Assembly: GCA_965369705.1 (NCBI GenBank)
Contig: CBDURF010000171.1
Span: 1-7,255, forward strand
Direction of reading: 5' to 3'
DNA: 7,255 bases
From: JAGLCY01 sp965369705
Lineage (GTDB): Bacteria; Krumholzibacteriota; Krumholzibacteriia; LZORAL124-64-63
A program made the translations under genes and the position numbers. The notes beneath the pieces were generated by a model. The model did not search any database, was not told the origin of the DNA, and was given only the letters and a program-made list of their open reading frames with translations. Of this stretch, positions 5,816 to 7,255 are shown piece by piece. Each line of letters starts with the position of its first letter. The first letter of the stretch is position 1.

Positions 5816-5851
5816 GGATCCCGGATTTTTCCGAAAACCCCCCGGGGGTCC
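5816..5851 (+). promoter_or_regulatory. Leader hairpin upstream of pyrC
   Basis: GGATCCC (5816-5822) pairs with GGGGTCC (5845-5851) with one G-U pair. It can extend through GG (5823-5824) and CC (5842-5843) past a bulged G. A competing perfect dyad CCCCCGGGGG lies at 5839-5848. The stem falls exactly where transcription from the TATACT element would begin. The pairing is seen directly; any role in pyrimidine control is speculation. Confidence 0.35.
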
Positions 5852-5882
5852 TGCCTCTTTATCCCAACGGAGCGCCGTCCAC

Positions 5883-6911
5883 ATGGAATTGACCATCACC
5901 CGGCCCGACGATTGGCATCTGCACCTGCGCGACGGCGCCGTGCTCGCCTCCGTCGCACCCCACACGGCCCGGCAGTTCGGCCGGGCGATCATCATGCCCA
6001 ATCTGCTACCACCGGTCACGACCACCGAGCAGGCGTTGGCCTATAGGGAACGCATCATGGCCGCGGTCCCCGGCGGTTCGGATTTCCAGCCGCTGATGAC
6101 GCTGTACCTGACCGACAACACTTCCGTGGACGAGATTCGAAAGGCCAAAGACAGCGGCCGCGTTTACGCCATGAAGCTCTATCCCGCCGGCGCAACGACC
6201 AACTCCGACGCCGGCGTGACCGATCTGGCCAACGTGGCCGCCGCCCTCGAGGTCATGGCCGAACTGGGCCTGCCCCTGCTGGTACACGGCGAGGTGACCG
6301 ATCCGGACATCGATATCTTCGACCGGGAAGCCGTGTTCATCGAGCGGCATCTTGCGCCCGTGGTTCAAAAATTTCCCGGCTTGAAGGTTGTACTCGAACA
6401 CGTCACCACGACACAGGGAGTGGACTTCGTGATATACGGCGGGCCCAACGTGGCCGGCACCATCACGGCCCATCACCTGTTGTTGAACCGCAACGCCATT
6501 TTTGCCGGCGGACTGAACCCCCACGCCTACTGCCTGCCGGTTTTGAAGCGGGAACGACATCGCGAAGCACTGGTCACAGCGGCCACCGGCGGCAGCGGGA
6601 AATTCTTTCTCGGCACCGACAGCGCCCCCCACGCCCGACCGGCCAAGGAATCGGGCTGCGGTTGCGCGGGCATCTACACCGCCCACGCCGCGCTGGAACT
6701 GTACGCAACGGCCTTCGAAGAGGCCGGCGCCCAGGACGAACTGGAAGGATTCGCCAGCCTGCATGGGCCGGCGTTTTACGGGTTGGAGCCGAACGGCGGG
6801 AAGGTCACCCTGGTTAAAGAAGAGTGGCGGGTGCCTGAGACTTACGAACTGGGTGATTCGACGGTCGTGCCGTTGTTGGCGGGACGGACGCTGGGGTGGA
6901 AGTTGAAGTAG
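5883..6911 (+). CDS. pyrC: PyrC, dihydroorotase (E. coli-type)
   Basis: Dihydroorotase interconverts N-carbamoyl-L-aspartate and dihydroorotate, the third step of pyrimidine synthesis, in the cytoplasm. The 342-residue product is the compact E. coli type (348 residues). Metal and catalytic residues are all present and sit at a constant offset of four from E. coli: H12 and H14 (WHLHLRDG, 11-18), K98, the carbamylated bridging lysine (YAMKLYPAGATTNS, 95-108), H135 (LVHGEV), H173 (LEHVTT), and D246 (FLGTDSAPH, 242-250). The ATG at 5883 has GGAG at 5869-5872, 10 nt upstream, a little far but acceptable, and the motif starts at residue 11 as expected. The gene lies 126 nt after moeA behind a possible terminator and its own promoter, so it is probably a separate unit with no functional link to Moco. 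No clear terminator follows it. Confidence 0.96.
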   Translation: MELTITRPDDWHLHLRDGAVLASVAPHTARQFGRAIIMPNLLPPVTTTEQALAYRERIMAAVPGGSDFQPLMTLYLTDNTSVDEIRKAKDSGRVYAMKLYPAGATTNSDAGVTDLANVAAALEVMAELGLPLLVHGEVTDPDIDIFDREAVFIERHLAPVVQKFPGLKVVLEHVTTTQGVDFVIYGGPNVAGTITAHHLLLNRNAIFAGGLNPHAYCLPVLKRERHREALVTAATGGSGKFFLGTDSAPHARPAKESGCGCAGIYTAHAALELYATAFEEAGAQDELEGFASLHGPAFYGLEPNGGKVTLVKEEWRVPETYELGDSTVVPLLAGRTLGWKLK

Positions 6912-6988
6912 GCTTGCTCCCGGACCCAAAATTGTTGGCAAGGCAACCATCTTCGGATTTCGATTCCCACCCGCAGAACCTCTTAAGT

Positions 6989-7171
6989 TCAAATCATCCG
7001 GTGGGTCCCCTCGATGGCAGCGGTCCTCTCCTCGGGAACCCCCGCCGCCACCAAATCATCCCTCGTGAACCCATCGCGTTTGCCGGCCAGGGTCATCTGG
7101 TGACGGTTGGTCCAATCACCGGACGGATTGTACGCGTAGGTAATGTCGAAGGCCGGCGACAATCCCCATTT
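6989..7171 (-). pseudogene. Degraded C-terminal remnant of a HipA-family toxin kinase
   Basis: HipA proteins are Ser/Thr kinase toxins of type II toxin-antitoxin systems. The stretch translates as SKWGLSPAFDITYAY, then NPSGDWTNRHQMTLAGKRDGFTRDDL, then AAGVPEERTAAIEGTHRMI before a TGA. The first two blocks match the HipA region after the catalytic loop; the aspartate of PAFD (codon 7147-7145) corresponds to the Mg-binding aspartate of the E. coli kinase. The last block resembles the extreme C-terminus of many HipA proteins. Roughly 30 residues that normally lie between them appear deleted at the DDL/VAAG join. Upstream of 7171 none of the three frames continues as HipA: the expected catalytic N-x-D-D-H-x-K-N loop is missing and low-complexity GC and GA runs appear instead. 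The frame is open to the window edge, so a short expressed ORF cannot be excluded, but an active kinase is very unlikely. No hipB antitoxin gene is visible. Family recall is from memory. Confidence 0.65.
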
Positions 7172-7255
7172 TGAGACTGCGCGCGCGGCGTGTGAGAGAG
7201 AGATCGTCTTTTCTCTCCATGGCGGATACAATCCAGGGGCCTTGGCCGAGTGCCT
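7172..7255. other. Gene-less edge with simple-sequence runs
   Basis: Next to the hipA remnant lie a GC dinucleotide run (about 7179-7188) and a GA run (about 7194-7203). No protein of recognisable family, RNA gene or insertion-sequence end is visible here. With 6912-6988, which also shows nothing, this leaves the last 344 nt without an intact gene. Confidence 0.5.

Noticed and set aside
6006..6992. Minus-strand open frame antisense to pyrC (328 codons)
   Set aside because: It is an antisense shadow of an intact pyrC; the protein has no known motifs.
1..7255. CRISPR array, tRNA, rRNA, insertion sequence or prophage
   Set aside because: I saw no regularly spaced repeats, tRNA-like cloverleaf, transposase motif, terminal inverted repeats or phage genes on either strand.

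Overview
The window is GC-rich bacterial chromosomal DNA with densely packed genes and frequent TTG starts. A Tat-type signal, a Sec-exported multihaem cytochrome c and genes for a guanylylated molybdenum cofactor point to a Gram-negative bacterium with anaerobic or versatile respiration. I cannot assign a genus or phylum from the sequence alone.

Region 1 (1-1522, minus strand) is the start of a respiratory electron-transfer operon. It has an exported tetrahaem cytochrome c (803-1522), followed with a 4-nt TTGA overlap by a Tat-exported ferredoxin-like subunit with four [4Fe-4S] sites (1-806), which runs off the left edge. The pair resembles the NrfB-NrfC and DsrJ-DsrO halves of quinone-interacting NrfD-type membrane complexes; an NrfD-like membrane subunit would be expected just beyond position 1.

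Region 2 (1523-1717) is a divergent intergenic region with a candidate promoter for each direction and a potentially switchable leader hairpin ahead of the cytochrome gene.

Region 3 (1718-5756, plus strand) is a molybdenum cofactor (Moco) block: mobB, then a structured leader that looks like a Moco riboswitch, then moaA, a stand-alone MOSC-domain gene, mobA and moeA. MoaA makes the first pathway intermediate, MoeA inserts molybdenum, and MobA (helped by MobB) adds GMP to give the MGD form used by DMSO-reductase-family enzymes. The moaB/mog, moaC, moaD and moaE genes are not in the window. The riboswitch would make moaA translation respond to cofactor supply, while mobB lies upstream of it and escapes that control.

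Region 4 (5757-6911) holds a possible weak terminator for the Moco operon, a candidate promoter and leader hairpin, and pyrC, an E. coli-type dihydroorotase of pyrimidine synthesis. Region 5 (6912-7255) has no intact gene; it holds a decayed C-terminal remnant of a HipA-family toxin kinase on the minus strand.

Most of the window is recognisable biology. I see no clear evidence for a wholly new system. The points most worth a second look are the Moco riboswitch-like leader, the three-arm leader of the cytochrome gene, the cytochrome/Fe-S module itself, and the hipA remnant.
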